Shown: piece by piece, positions 41,539 to 49,510 of the stretch
Layout of the letters: every line of letters starts with the position of its first letter
Position numbering within the stretch: the stretch's first letter is position 1
NCBI GenBank assembly: GCA_035495555.1
Contig: DATJFQ010000079.1
Coordinates: 28,926-92,925, forward strand
Direction of reading: 5' to 3'
Length of the DNA stretch: 64,000 nucleotides
DNA from: DATJFQ01 sp035495555
GTDB taxonomy: Bacteria > Acidobacteriota > Vicinamibacteria > Vicinamibacterales > 2-12-FULL-66-21
Notes under the pieces: generated by a model
Databases searched by the model: none
What the model was told of the DNA's origin: nothing
Seen by the model: the letters and a program-made list of their open reading frames with translations, nothing else
Position numbers and translations under genes: made by a program

Positions 41539-43088
41539 AAACACGGTTGTCTCTGGCGGTCGTCCTGCTGGGCCTTGCGGCGGGTGCCGCCGGCGCCCAG
41601 GACATCAACGTCAGCTTCTCGAACCCCGCGCTGCGGGTGTTCCAAAGCTACACCCTCAGAGCCGGCGACACGGCAGAGAGCGTGCTCGTCATCGCGAACG
41701 ACGCGACCATCGAAGGTCACGTCGAAGGCGACGTGCTCGTGGTCCTCGGCCGCGCTCAGCTCGCGAGCACAGCGGTCATCGACGGATCGTTCGTGGTCGT
41801 CGGCGGCACCGGCGTGATCGCGGACGGTGCGCAGGTGCACAGGGACGTCGTGGCGATCGGCGGGCTCGACACGCCGCCCCGCTTCAGCCCCGGCGGATCG
41901 CAAGTCGTCGTGGGCACCGTCCCCATCGGTGAACACATGCGCGGGTTCGTGCCGTGGCTCACACACGGCCTGCTCCTCGGCCGGCTGATCGTGCCCGACC
42001 TGGGGTGGGTGTGGGCAGTCGCCGGCGTGTTCTTCCTCGTCAATCTGCTGCTCAACCTGCTGCTGGATACGCCCGTGCGCGCGACGGCCGCGGCGCTTCG
42101 CGCCACACCGCTGTCGGCGTTCGCCACGGGGCTGCTCATCATGCTGCTGGCGGGTCCGCTTTGTCTGCTGCTGGCCGTATCGGTCATCGGCATCGTGGTC
42201 GTGCCCTTTCTCATCGCTGCGCTGATGCTCGGCACGATCATCGGGCGGATCGGTTTCGCGCGATGGATGGGCGCGAGCATCGTGCACGAGAGCGATGCCG
42301 CGAACCGTGCGCAATCGCTGCGTTCGTTCGTCATCGGCTCGGCAATCATGGCCGGCGCTTACATGATTCCAGTCGTAGGCATACTGATGTGGACGCTGGC
42401 GGCGGTGTTCGCGCTCGGGGGCGCGACTCAGGCATTCGTGCGGGCGTACCGCCGGGAAAATCCCCGGCAGCCGCGGAAGAAGCCGGTCGCTTCGGCACCC
42501 GCCTCCCCCGCCGTCGTGACAGCGTCGGCTCCGTCGGCGGCGCCCGCTGCATCCGCCTTCATTCCTGTCGGCGAAGCCGCAGCAGCACCCCCTGCCTCGG
42601 AACAGTCGTCTGAAGTCATCGCCGATGCCGCCGTACCTGAACAGCCGGCGATGATCGCTGGGGCCGCCGGCGCGGACGCGTTGCTCGCATTTCCGCGCGC
42701 CACCTTTGTCGAGCGCCTCGCCGCCTTTTTCCTCGACCTGGTGCTCGTTGCGATCATCGCGCAGGTGCTCCGGCTCGATCGCCTGTTCTGGCTCTATCCG
42801 GCTGGAGATAACAATCTCCTGCTCATCGCGCTGATCTACCACGTGGGCTTCTGGACGTGGAAGCAGACGACGGTCGGCGGCATGATTTGCCAGCTTCGGC
42901 TCGTCCGAACCGATGGCGCGCGGATTCACGTTGCGGAAGCGATCGTCAGGGCGCTCGTCGGAATCCTGTCTCTCGTCGTCGCCGGCATCGGGTTCCTGTG
43001 GGTCCTGTGGGATCCCGAACGGCAGTCCTGGCACGATCGCGTTGCGGGCACCTACGTCGTGAAGGTGCCGCGCAACTGGCCGATGTAG
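41535..43088 (+). CDS. polymer-forming-like / multi-pass / RDD-domain fusion protein
   Basis: A 517-residue exported membrane protein. A signal peptide (residues 1-22) is followed by a bactofilin-like right-handed beta repeat (ANDATIEGHVEGDVLVVLG, STAVIDGSFVVVG), then four to five membrane helices (about 140-290), a Pro/Ala/Ser linker, and a C-terminal RDD domain (FPRATFVERLAAFFLDLVLV and WHDRVAGTYVV). RDD domains are transport-like modules; the N-terminal repeat may assemble at the envelope. It is translationally coupled (ATGA) to the probable anti-sigma gene and may be the main output of the sigma operon. Confidence 0.75.
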   Translation: MKTRLSLAVVLLGLAAGAAGAQDINVSFSNPALRVFQSYTLRAGDTAESVLVIANDATIEGHVEGDVLVVLGRAQLASTAVIDGSFVVVGGTGVIADGAQVHRDVVAIGGLDTPPRFSPGGSQVVVGTVPIGEHMRGFVPWLTHGLLLGRLIVPDLGWVWAVAGVFFLVNLLLNLLLDTPVRATAAALRATPLSAFATGLLIMLLAGPLCLLLAVSVIGIVVVPFLIAALMLGTIIGRIGFARWMGASIVHESDAANRAQSLRSFVIGSAIMAGAYMIPVVGILMWTLAAVFALGGATQAFVRAYRRENPRQPRKKPVASAPASPAVVTASAPSAAPAASAFIPVGEAAAAPPASEQSSEVIADAAVPEQPAMIAGAAGADALLAFPRATFVERLAAFFLDLVLVAIIAQVLRLDRLFWLYPAGDNNLLLIALIYHVGFWTWKQTTVGGMICQLRLVRTDGARIHVAEAIVRALVGILSLVVAGIGFLWVLWDPERQSWHDRVAGTYVVKVPRNWPM

Positions 43089-43103
43089 GTCGGTGTCGAT
43101 CGC

Positions 43104-43131
43104 GCGATGGCCGATGAGCGATGGGCGATTA
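43104..43131. repeat. short heptamer array running into the amidase stop codon
   Basis: Four 7-bp units, GCGATGG, CCGATGA, GCGATGG and GCGATTA, between the convergent RDD-protein and amidase genes. The TAA of the amidase is the end of the last unit. Confidence 0.6.
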
Positions 43132-44715
43132 ATGCCGCGGCGGCGGAACGAATCGGTGCGAGTGGCGCTCGTACGCGTGCGCGAAAGCCAGCATTCTCGC
43201 GTCCTCGCCACGCAGTCCCGTCACTGAAAGGTTCAACGCGGGCATGCCGTCCGCGCCAAGGCCGGCTGGAACGGAGACCTCCGGCAGCCCGAGCCAGTTG
43301 CCGTAGCCGAGCGGCGTCCGGATATCGGGCCACCCGTCAGCGAGTCGGAACGCGTTGAACGGCATCGTCGGATACACCATCGCCGCGATGTTCTTCGCGC
43401 GCATCGAGCGCTGGAGACCTTCCACGACCTCCACGCGGGATCGCGCGAACGACAGTCCCGCCGGGTCGCGCTCCATCGGTTGCGTGAACAGCGGCAGACA
43501 ATCGTCGAACCGTTCGGGGAGCACGTCGTAGAACGAGCGGTAGGCGGCGTAGCCGCGGCGGATCGACTCGAGGGGATCGTCGGCACGGCCGGCGAAATAC
43601 CTATATAGAGCGTTGGCGGTTGCCGCAGGGGATCGCGAGTCGCCTGGAACATCGCCGCGCGCCTGTTCGGCGCGCGTGAATGCGGCGCGATAGTCGGCCA
43701 GCGTGACGGACGGCTGGAACGGCTCGACGATCGCTCCGGCAGCACGCAAGTCGGCGAGGCAGCGGTCCCAGATCGCGACCGCCTCACTGGTCATCTTGTC
43801 GCGCGGAACGTGCGCATCGACCAGCCCCAGACGAACGCCTTTCAGCGCGTCGTCTCGAAGGGACGCTAAACTTTTTTCGCCCCCTGCGTGACCGGCGGAA
43901 AGCGGGTCGGACACATCCGCGCCCGCAATGGCCGCGAGGAGCACGGCTGCATCCCCGGTCGAGCGCGCGAGCGGACCATGCGTGTCGAGGTACGGCCAGG
44001 TCGGGATGACACCGCTGCGCGGCACGAGACCGAACGTCGGCTTCATCCCGACGATGCCGACGCAGACGGCTGGAATCCGATTGGAACCGCCATCGTCTGT
44101 TCCGAGCGCGGCGAACGCCATTCCGCCGGCGACCGCCACGGAGGATCCGGCACTGGAGCCGCCCGGCGTGCGGGTGCCGGCAGGGTCGTACGGATTGCGA
44201 ACCTGCCCGGTATGGCTGCTCGTGCCGACCCCGCGGTAGGCGAAGTCGTCTGCCGCCGTCTTGCCGAGCACGATTGCGCCGGCCGCGCGCAGCCGCACAA
44301 CTTCGATCGCGTCACGGCGCACGGGATCGGGAAAGAGCCGGGCCCACTCGGCGTTGGACGCGGTCGTCGGCAGGCCGTTCATGTCGTAGATGGCTTTCGC
44401 AAAGACCGGCACGCCATCCAGAGGACCGCGCAGTTTTCCTGCGCGGCGGCGAGTATCGGCAGCACGCGCATCATCCATCGCGGTTGCCGACAGCACGTCG
44501 ATGGCGTGCCATCGTCCACCGTCGGTTCGGCAACGCTCGATCGCCTGACTGGTAATCTCCACGGCGCTCCAGCGACCCGCGCGCAACCCTGCGAGGTACT
44601 CCGCAATGGTTCCGTCGAGCGGGTCGCTCGCCGCGAGCGGCCAGGCCGAGCGAGGAACGGCGGCGCTTGCCGCGATGGCCGCAAGCTGCGCGAGAGCATC
44701 GCGGCGCGAGATCAT
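43129..44715 (-). CDS. secreted amidase (amidase signature family)
   Basis: A 528-residue enzyme with a Tat-like leader (ISRRDALAQLAAIAASAAV). The amidase triad is present: Lys in GVPVFAKAIYDMNG, cis-Ser in GGSSAGSSVAVAGG and nucleophile Ser in ALGTDDGGSNRIPA; VGMKPTFGLVPRSG follows. The DDGGSN form is unusual, as most members have DTGGS. The substrate is unknown. It overlaps the upstream GNAT gene by four bases, forming the end of a chain from YetF through DUF885 and GNAT. Confidence 0.87.
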   Translation of the reverse strand: MISRRDALAQLAAIAASAAVPRSAWPLAASDPLDGTIAEYLAGLRAGRWSAVEITSQAIERCRTDGGRWHAIDVLSATAMDDARAADTRRRAGKLRGPLDGVPVFAKAIYDMNGLPTTASNAEWARLFPDPVRRDAIEVVRLRAAGAIVLGKTAADDFAYRGVGTSSHTGQVRNPYDPAGTRTPGGSSAGSSVAVAGGMAFAALGTDDGGSNRIPAVCVGIVGMKPTFGLVPRSGVIPTWPYLDTHGPLARSTGDAAVLLAAIAGADVSDPLSAGHAGGEKSLASLRDDALKGVRLGLVDAHVPRDKMTSEAVAIWDRCLADLRAAGAIVEPFQPSVTLADYRAAFTRAEQARGDVPGDSRSPAATANALYRYFAGRADDPLESIRRGYAAYRSFYDVLPERFDDCLPLFTQPMERDPAGLSFARSRVEVVEGLQRSMRAKNIAAMVYPTMPFNAFRLADGWPDIRTPLGYGNWLGLPEVSVPAGLGADGMPALNLSVTGLRGEDARMLAFAHAYERHSHRFVPPPRH

Positions 44716-45263
44716 GCACCGTCTCCCACCGCGTGCCGCAGCCTGGATTTCGCGAAAGCTTCCGCGGTGATGGCGTAGACGACGCTCTCTTCCCCGCGTT
44801 CGTTCGTGCGCGCGCCAGCGCGAACGGCGCCAATCCGCTCCACGGCGCGCTGCGACCGCACGTTCCGCGGTCCCACCATGAACAGCACGCGATCGACGTG
44901 GCGAAATGCGTGCGTCAACATCAGCCGCTTCATTTCGCCGTTGAACCGTCCTCCCCAGTGCGATCGGGCAAGAAACGTCCAGCCGATCTCCACCTCGCGG
45001 GCGGCGGGATCGTACCCGTGAAATCGTGAGGAACCGATAATCCGGCCGTCCGCTCGATCGATGACGACGAACGCGCCTCCTGAGTCGAGCCCGCTCTGAA
45101 AGAACCGTCTGAAGACCGGCTCTTCGTAACGGTTGCTGTCCGGATGCTGCACCCAGATCAGCGGATCGGCAGCCACGGCATACAGCGGCGGGAAATCGTC
45201 CGGCTGCATCGGCCGCAGGACTACCAGATCGCCGCTGAGCGTCGGCTGGAGATCGAGTGCCAC
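44712..45263 (-). CDS. GNAT N-acetyltransferase (RimJ/RimL type)
   Basis: A 183-residue cytoplasmic acetyltransferase. VVLRPMQPDDFPPLYAV opens the fold; IGSSRFHGYDPAAREVEIGW and SHWGGRFNGEMKRLMLTHAF carry the acetyl-CoA-binding strand and helix, and VGPRNVRSQRAVERIGAV is the conserved C-terminal half. It acetylates a small molecule or a protein N-terminus using acetyl-CoA. It overlaps the amidase gene by four bases (ATGA) and follows the DUF885 gene by 25. Confidence 0.87.
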   Translation of the reverse strand: MALDLQPTLSGDLVVLRPMQPDDFPPLYAVAADPLIWVQHPDSNRYEEPVFRRFFQSGLDSGGAFVVIDRADGRIIGSSRFHGYDPAAREVEIGWTFLARSHWGGRFNGEMKRLMLTHAFRHVDRVLFMVGPRNVRSQRAVERIGAVRAGARTNERGEESVVYAITAEAFAKSRLRHAVGDGA

Positions 45264-45288
45264 GCCGATAGGCCTCAGTCGCGATCCA

Positions 45289-47112
45289 TCATGCGCGCAT
45301 GTACTCGTTGACGTTGACCGCCAGGACGTCGAGCGGCACGTTGCCGCCGAGCACGACGGTGTCGTCGAACGCCTTGAGATCGTACCTGGAGCCGAGCGCG
45401 GCCTTCGCCTTGTCGCGCTGCCGGTTGATCTCGCTCTGCCCGACCTTGTAGCCGCAGGCCTGTCCCGGCCACGAGCAGTATCGATCGACCTCGCTGGCGA
45501 CTTCCCCGGGGTTCGACCCGTTCACGTCCACGAAGAAACGGACAGCCTGCTCGCGGGTCCAGTTCTTGGCATGGATGCCGGTATCCACGATGAGCCGGCA
45601 GGCGCGGAATGCGATCGACTGCAGGTATCCCACGCGGCCGACGTGGTCGTCCTTGTAGGCGCCGAGTTCGTCCGCAAGCTGCTCGGCGTAGAGCGCCCAC
45701 CCCTCCGAGTAGGCGTTGAACGCCAGCATCTGCCGGACGAGCGGCATCTGATGGGTGTACTCACCCTGCCAGATGTGTCCGGGGATCGCTTCGTGAAATG
45801 TGAGGTCGGCGAGGCTGTACTTCCTGTGCAGGTCGGTCGTCCGCAGATTGATCCAGAAGCGCCCCGGGATCTTGCCGTCGATGGAGCCGGCACCGCCGTA
45901 CGCGGCGGGGGCGCCCGGCTCTTCTTCCGGCGGCAGGCGCTTCACCTCCATGTTTGGATGCACGAGCGTATTGAAGGCGCGCGGCATCTGTGCGCGGATC
46001 CAGTCGAGTTTTTCGTTGATGAAGGCCATGATCTCGGCGCGCCCCTGGTCGCCGTCCGAGAACTTGTAACGCGGATCCCTGGCGAGGGCCTTCATGCGGT
46101 CGCCCACAGTGCCCTGCGCGTACCCGCTCTCCTTCAGGATCGCGTCCATCTCGGAATGCAGCCGCTTCAGCTCGCTCTGGCCCAGTTCATGGAGTTCATC
46201 GGCCGACATCTTCGTCGTCGTCGATGCTTTGAGCGCCCAGCCGTAGAACTCCGGGCCGTGTGGCCGTGAGGAAATACCGGGATCGCTGGTCGCCACCGCG
46301 CGCTCGGCCTCGAGTTCGTCGATCTGCCGTTCGAGCGCCGGCGCGACCTCCTTCGATGCGATCGTCCGGGCGCGCTCTGCCCAGTTGCCGGGGATGTTCT
46401 TCGTGCGGCGCTCCAACGAGGCGACGAGCGATCCGCCTTCCATGGCGTTCCTGGCCGAGAGCGTCATCTGCGCGATCGCTTTGTCGATGAGAAACGCGGG
46501 CGGCACCAGTCCGATCGCCCGCGCGGCCTTCATCCGGCCAAGTTCTCCGTCGAGCTGCCGCGGGTACGACTGCAGCCGCGCGAGATACGCCTCCGCATCT
46601 GCCGCGTTCTCGACGCGGTGATCGCTGTCCAGGAATCGCGGGATGTCGAGATACGCGCCCACGTTCTGAATGACGACGTAGGGCGTGTTGCGCCAACCGC
46701 CCACGGTGACATCCCCGTAGGGCATCGCGAAGCCTTCGAGCGCGGTCGCATAGGCGCTCCGGACGACGTCCACGCTGGTGCGCACGCCGTGTGAGAGGCG
46801 TGAGGTGTTCAGCGCGTTCACGCGGTCGAAGTCGGCTCTGACCTGCCGTGCGAGGCGGTGCACACCTTCCGCCGATCGGTCGGTGAGCTGCGATCGAAGC
46901 GCTGCCCGCGGACCGGTGTCGATCCCGAGCGAGGTCGCAGCCTCGGGCTGCAGCTTCAGCAGATTGTCGGCCACGCTGTCGAGCAGCGCGAGCGCGTCGG
47001 CGTCGTTGAACATGAGGGGAACCCACGCCTCGCGACGCGCGAAGCCGGATACGACAGGCAGCGCGGCTGCCGAGCCGATGAGTGTGAGAGCTTCACGCCG
47101 CGTGAACGTCAT
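45289..47112 (-). CDS. secreted DUF885 metallopeptidase-like protein
   Basis: A 607-residue exported protein of the DUF885 family. The leader is Tat-like (TFTRREALTLIGSAAALP). The zinc site is HEAIPGH at residues 440-446 in LTFHEAIPGHIWQ, an HExxxxH variant typical of the family, with a further Glu in YSEGWALYAEQLADELG. DUF885 proteins are thought to be carboxypeptidase-like. It starts three bases after the YetF stop and is 25 bases before the GNAT gene. Confidence 0.88.
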   Translation of the reverse strand: MTFTRREALTLIGSAAALPVVSGFARREAWVPLMFNDADALALLDSVADNLLKLQPEAATSLGIDTGPRAALRSQLTDRSAEGVHRLARQVRADFDRVNALNTSRLSHGVRTSVDVVRSAYATALEGFAMPYGDVTVGGWRNTPYVVIQNVGAYLDIPRFLDSDHRVENAADAEAYLARLQSYPRQLDGELGRMKAARAIGLVPPAFLIDKAIAQMTLSARNAMEGGSLVASLERRTKNIPGNWAERARTIASKEVAPALERQIDELEAERAVATSDPGISSRPHGPEFYGWALKASTTTKMSADELHELGQSELKRLHSEMDAILKESGYAQGTVGDRMKALARDPRYKFSDGDQGRAEIMAFINEKLDWIRAQMPRAFNTLVHPNMEVKRLPPEEEPGAPAAYGGAGSIDGKIPGRFWINLRTTDLHRKYSLADLTFHEAIPGHIWQGEYTHQMPLVRQMLAFNAYSEGWALYAEQLADELGAYKDDHVGRVGYLQSIAFRACRLIVDTGIHAKNWTREQAVRFFVDVNGSNPGEVASEVDRYCSWPGQACGYKVGQSEINRQRDKAKAALGSRYDLKAFDDTVVLGGNVPLDVLAVNVNEYMRA

Positions 47113-47115
47113 TGA

Positions 47116-47598
47116 TCACAGGCCAGGCGTCGTCGCGGTACGCGTCAGCACGCTGATACTGCCGTTGTTCTCGAGCACGGCGCTCTGCACGTCTTCGACG
47201 CAGGCGCAGCCGGCCTGCCGCAGCGCGGCCTGGAGTTCGTGGTGCGTCAACTGCGCTTTCGCCATGACGTCTTCGAACACCTTGCCGTTGTGGACGATGA
47301 TCTGGGGACGACCTTCGATGATGCCCTCCAGCCGTTTACTGTTGAACGTCGCCCTGCCCACCACGTAATTCGCGCCGACGAGCGTCACGGCGGAGATGAG
47401 TCCGCCGACGAGCGAGTTGTCTCCTCCGTTCATCGAGTTCTGCACGGCGTTCGAGAGCACCAGCAGCAGCACGAGATCGAACGGTGCGAGCTGGCCGACC
47501 TGACGTTTCCCGGAGACGCGTAGAAGGACGATCAGCGCGGCGTAGACCAGGAGGCTGCGGACGATCAGTTCCCACCAGGGCACCGACATATTGAGCAT
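47116..47598 (-). CDS. YetF/DUF421 membrane protein
   Basis: A 160-residue protein with three N-terminal membrane helices (about 11-30, 38-55 and 62-82; LRVSGKRQVGQLAPFDLVL lies between the first two) and a cytoplasmic YetF domain with RLEGIIEGRPQIIVHNGKV and LTHHELQAALRQAG. The RxSGKRQVGQLxPFD phrase identifies the family. It may take part in spore or envelope stress, but its function is open. It is three bases before the DUF885 gene. ATG 47589 is an alternative start. Confidence 0.88.
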   Translation of the reverse strand: MLNMSVPWWELIVRSLLVYAALIVLLRVSGKRQVGQLAPFDLVLLLVLSNAVQNSMNGGDNSLVGGLISAVTLVGANYVVGRATFNSKRLEGIIEGRPQIIVHNGKVFEDVMAKAQLTHHELQAALRQAGCACVEDVQSAVLENNGSISVLTRTATTPGL

Positions 47599-47682
47599 GG
47601 CACTCGCCTTGGTTCGTGTGGGGGCAGCTCATGATTCCACTATCGGGGCGTTCGCTGCAAACACCCCGCGCAGCAGCCGGGC

Positions 47683-48699
47683 TCAGATCTCCCGCGCCCG
47701 GCCCGATCGGCCGGCCCGTGGCCGGCGCTCGCGAGGAGCGGACGTCGTCTTGGCCGGCGTGACTTTGCCCTGGAGTTTCTTCAAACGCTCGACGGCGGGT
47801 CCGAGAGACTGCCCACCGTGAAGCATCTCGGCCCAGAGATCGCCGGCAGCCGCGATGCGGGCATGCATCGTCCGCAGCGTAAACGTGCGCGGCTGCACGT
47901 CGCCACGCTCGACTTCCTTCCACGTACACGGCGCCGAGACCGGCGCGCCAGGTTTCGCACGAACGGCGTAGGCCGCGGCGAACGTCGCACTGTAGGTGTT
48001 GCGTCCCGTGTCCACGAGAATGCGGCCGCCTCGGTCGGCTTTGTGGAACTCCTGCGTCAAGACCGCCTCATTTCGTTTCACGAGCAGCGTCCCGACCGCA
48101 TCTGCGAAGTGCGCCGCCTTCGGGAGCTCCGCCGAGCCATCGAGCGGGACGACGATGTGAAAACCTTTCGATCCCGTTGTCTTGACCCAGCTCACGAGCC
48201 CAAGCTCCTCGAGGAGATCGCGCAAAGCGAGTGCGGCACCCCGCAGCACATCAGGCCGATCCTCGACGGACGGATCGAGATCGAACACGCAGACGTCCGG
48301 ATGCCGCAGGTCGGTCACGCGACGTGTCCAGACGTGCGGCGTGATGCAGTTCTGATTCGCCAGCCACACGAGCGAGCGCACGTCGGTGACGATCGGATGA
48401 TGGACCGTGCCGCCATGCTTTGGCACCTCGACGCGCTGGAGCCACGCAGGGAATCCCTTCGAGACGTCCTTCTGGAAGAAACCTGGCGCGGAGATCCCCC
48501 GATGGAAGCGTTCCATGGTCACGGGCCGCCCGACGATGTGCGGGAGCATCGCGGGCGCAATCGCCTCGTAGTACTCCGCCAGCTCCCCCTTCGTAATCCC
48601 GTCGTCAGGAAAGAGGATCTTGTCGGGATGGCTGATTGGGATGATCACCAGCGGATCCTCAGCAGCCGCGGATGACGCAGCTTGCGATGCACGGTCCAT
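47683..48699 (-). CDS. LigD-type polymerase/primase domain protein
   Basis: A 338-residue stand-alone LigD polymerase domain (archaeo-eukaryotic primase fold). ISHPDKILFPDDGITKGELA opens it; VCVFDLDPS holds the two catalytic Asp and TTGSKGFHIVVPL the His; RILVDTGRNTYSATFAAAY carries the third acidic residue. The C-terminal 40 residues are basic. It extends DNA or RNA ends in non-homologous end joining. ATG 48699 is preferred because the domain begins soon after. Its first 55 bases overlap the ligase gene upstream. Ku is not in the window. Confidence 0.88.
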   Translation of the reverse strand: MDRASQAASSAAAEDPLVIIPISHPDKILFPDDGITKGELAEYYEAIAPAMLPHIVGRPVTMERFHRGISAPGFFQKDVSKGFPAWLQRVEVPKHGGTVHHPIVTDVRSLVWLANQNCITPHVWTRRVTDLRHPDVCVFDLDPSVEDRPDVLRGAALALRDLLEELGLVSWVKTTGSKGFHIVVPLDGSAELPKAAHFADAVGTLLVKRNEAVLTQEFHKADRGGRILVDTGRNTYSATFAAAYAVRAKPGAPVSAPCTWKEVERGDVQPRTFTLRTMHARIAAAGDLWAEMLHGGQSLGPAVERLKKLQGKVTPAKTTSAPRERRPRAGRSGRAREI

Positions 48700-49472
48700 T
48701 CGATGAAGGCCACCGACACCACCACCTGCGGTTGCACCCAATGCGCGCCTTTTCGCGGCAGTCCCTTGCCTTTCGTGAACGGAGATGCACTGGTCTGGAT
48801 GGAATCGAGCCGCGCACGCAGGTCGATCAGCATCTTCGTGTCGAGGCCCGTGCCGACTTTTCCGGCGAACGCAAAATCACCTCCATCGTGGTACCCGACG
48901 AGCAGCGCGCCGAGGCCCACACGCGCGCCTTGCGGGTCCGTGAAGCCTCCGATGATGAAATCCTGAGACAGCTCGCATTTCATCTTGAGCCACATCGGGG
49001 AGCGCCGATGCTCGTACACCGAATCGCGGCGCTTGGCGACGACGCCTTCCCAGCCTTCGGCGCAGGCGCGCTCCCACGGCTTCGCGTCCTTCAACTCTCC
49101 CACTCGCATGAGCGGGGCGTCCATCGGCAGTTCCGCCAACAGGCTCCGACGTTCCTCGAGCGGCCGGCCGGTGACCTTCTGCCCGTCGATCCACAAGACG
49201 TCGAACACGTGATACGTGGCGCTCTCCGACCACGTCAGTTCGCCGTCGAGGATGACCTCGTGTAGCGGCAGCGCGGCGATCGCGCGTTCAATCGACGGGA
49301 GACGCTGCGGCCGCTGGTTGCGGGACAGCAGCCGGACGGCGCCGCCCTGCCTGAACGCGAGGAGGCGAATCCCATCGAGCTTCCTTTCGAAGATCCACTC
49401 TGGCCCCGTGAACCGCTCCTGCGTGAGCGTCGCGGCCATCGGCACGAGCCAGTCAGGAAAAGCTGCGCTCAC
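48645..49472 (-). CDS. ATP-dependent DNA ligase (LigD ligase module)
   Basis: A 275-residue ligase. Motif I is FERKLDGIRL with K31; LDGELTW, VFDVLWIDG, GVVAKRRDS and WLKMKCE are motifs III, IIIa, IV and V, followed by a short OB fold (FIIGGFTDPQG, ALLVGYHDG). It is the ligase half of a split LigD, upstream of and overlapping the polymerase half by 55 bases. The GTG start is at 49472, since no ATG fits before the conserved start. It is distinct from the longer ligase at 13290. Confidence 0.88.
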   Translation of the reverse strand: MSAAFPDWLVPMAATLTQERFTGPEWIFERKLDGIRLLAFRQGGAVRLLSRNQRPQRLPSIERAIAALPLHEVILDGELTWSESATYHVFDVLWIDGQKVTGRPLEERRSLLAELPMDAPLMRVGELKDAKPWERACAEGWEGVVAKRRDSVYEHRRSPMWLKMKCELSQDFIIGGFTDPQGARVGLGALLVGYHDGGDFAFAGKVGTGLDTKMLIDLRARLDSIQTSASPFTKGKGLPRKGAHWVQPQVVVSVAFIEWTVHRKLRHPRLLRIRW

Positions 49473-49510
49473 GTGTCACCGGCGTGGTCGCCCGCGCAAA
49501 AGGTGGCCGG

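Noticed and set aside
41505..43211. 568-codon minus-strand frame across the polymer-forming/RDD gene
   Set aside because: The opposite strand carries the coupled sigma operon and an RDD domain; the minus frame has no recognisable motif and no start signal.
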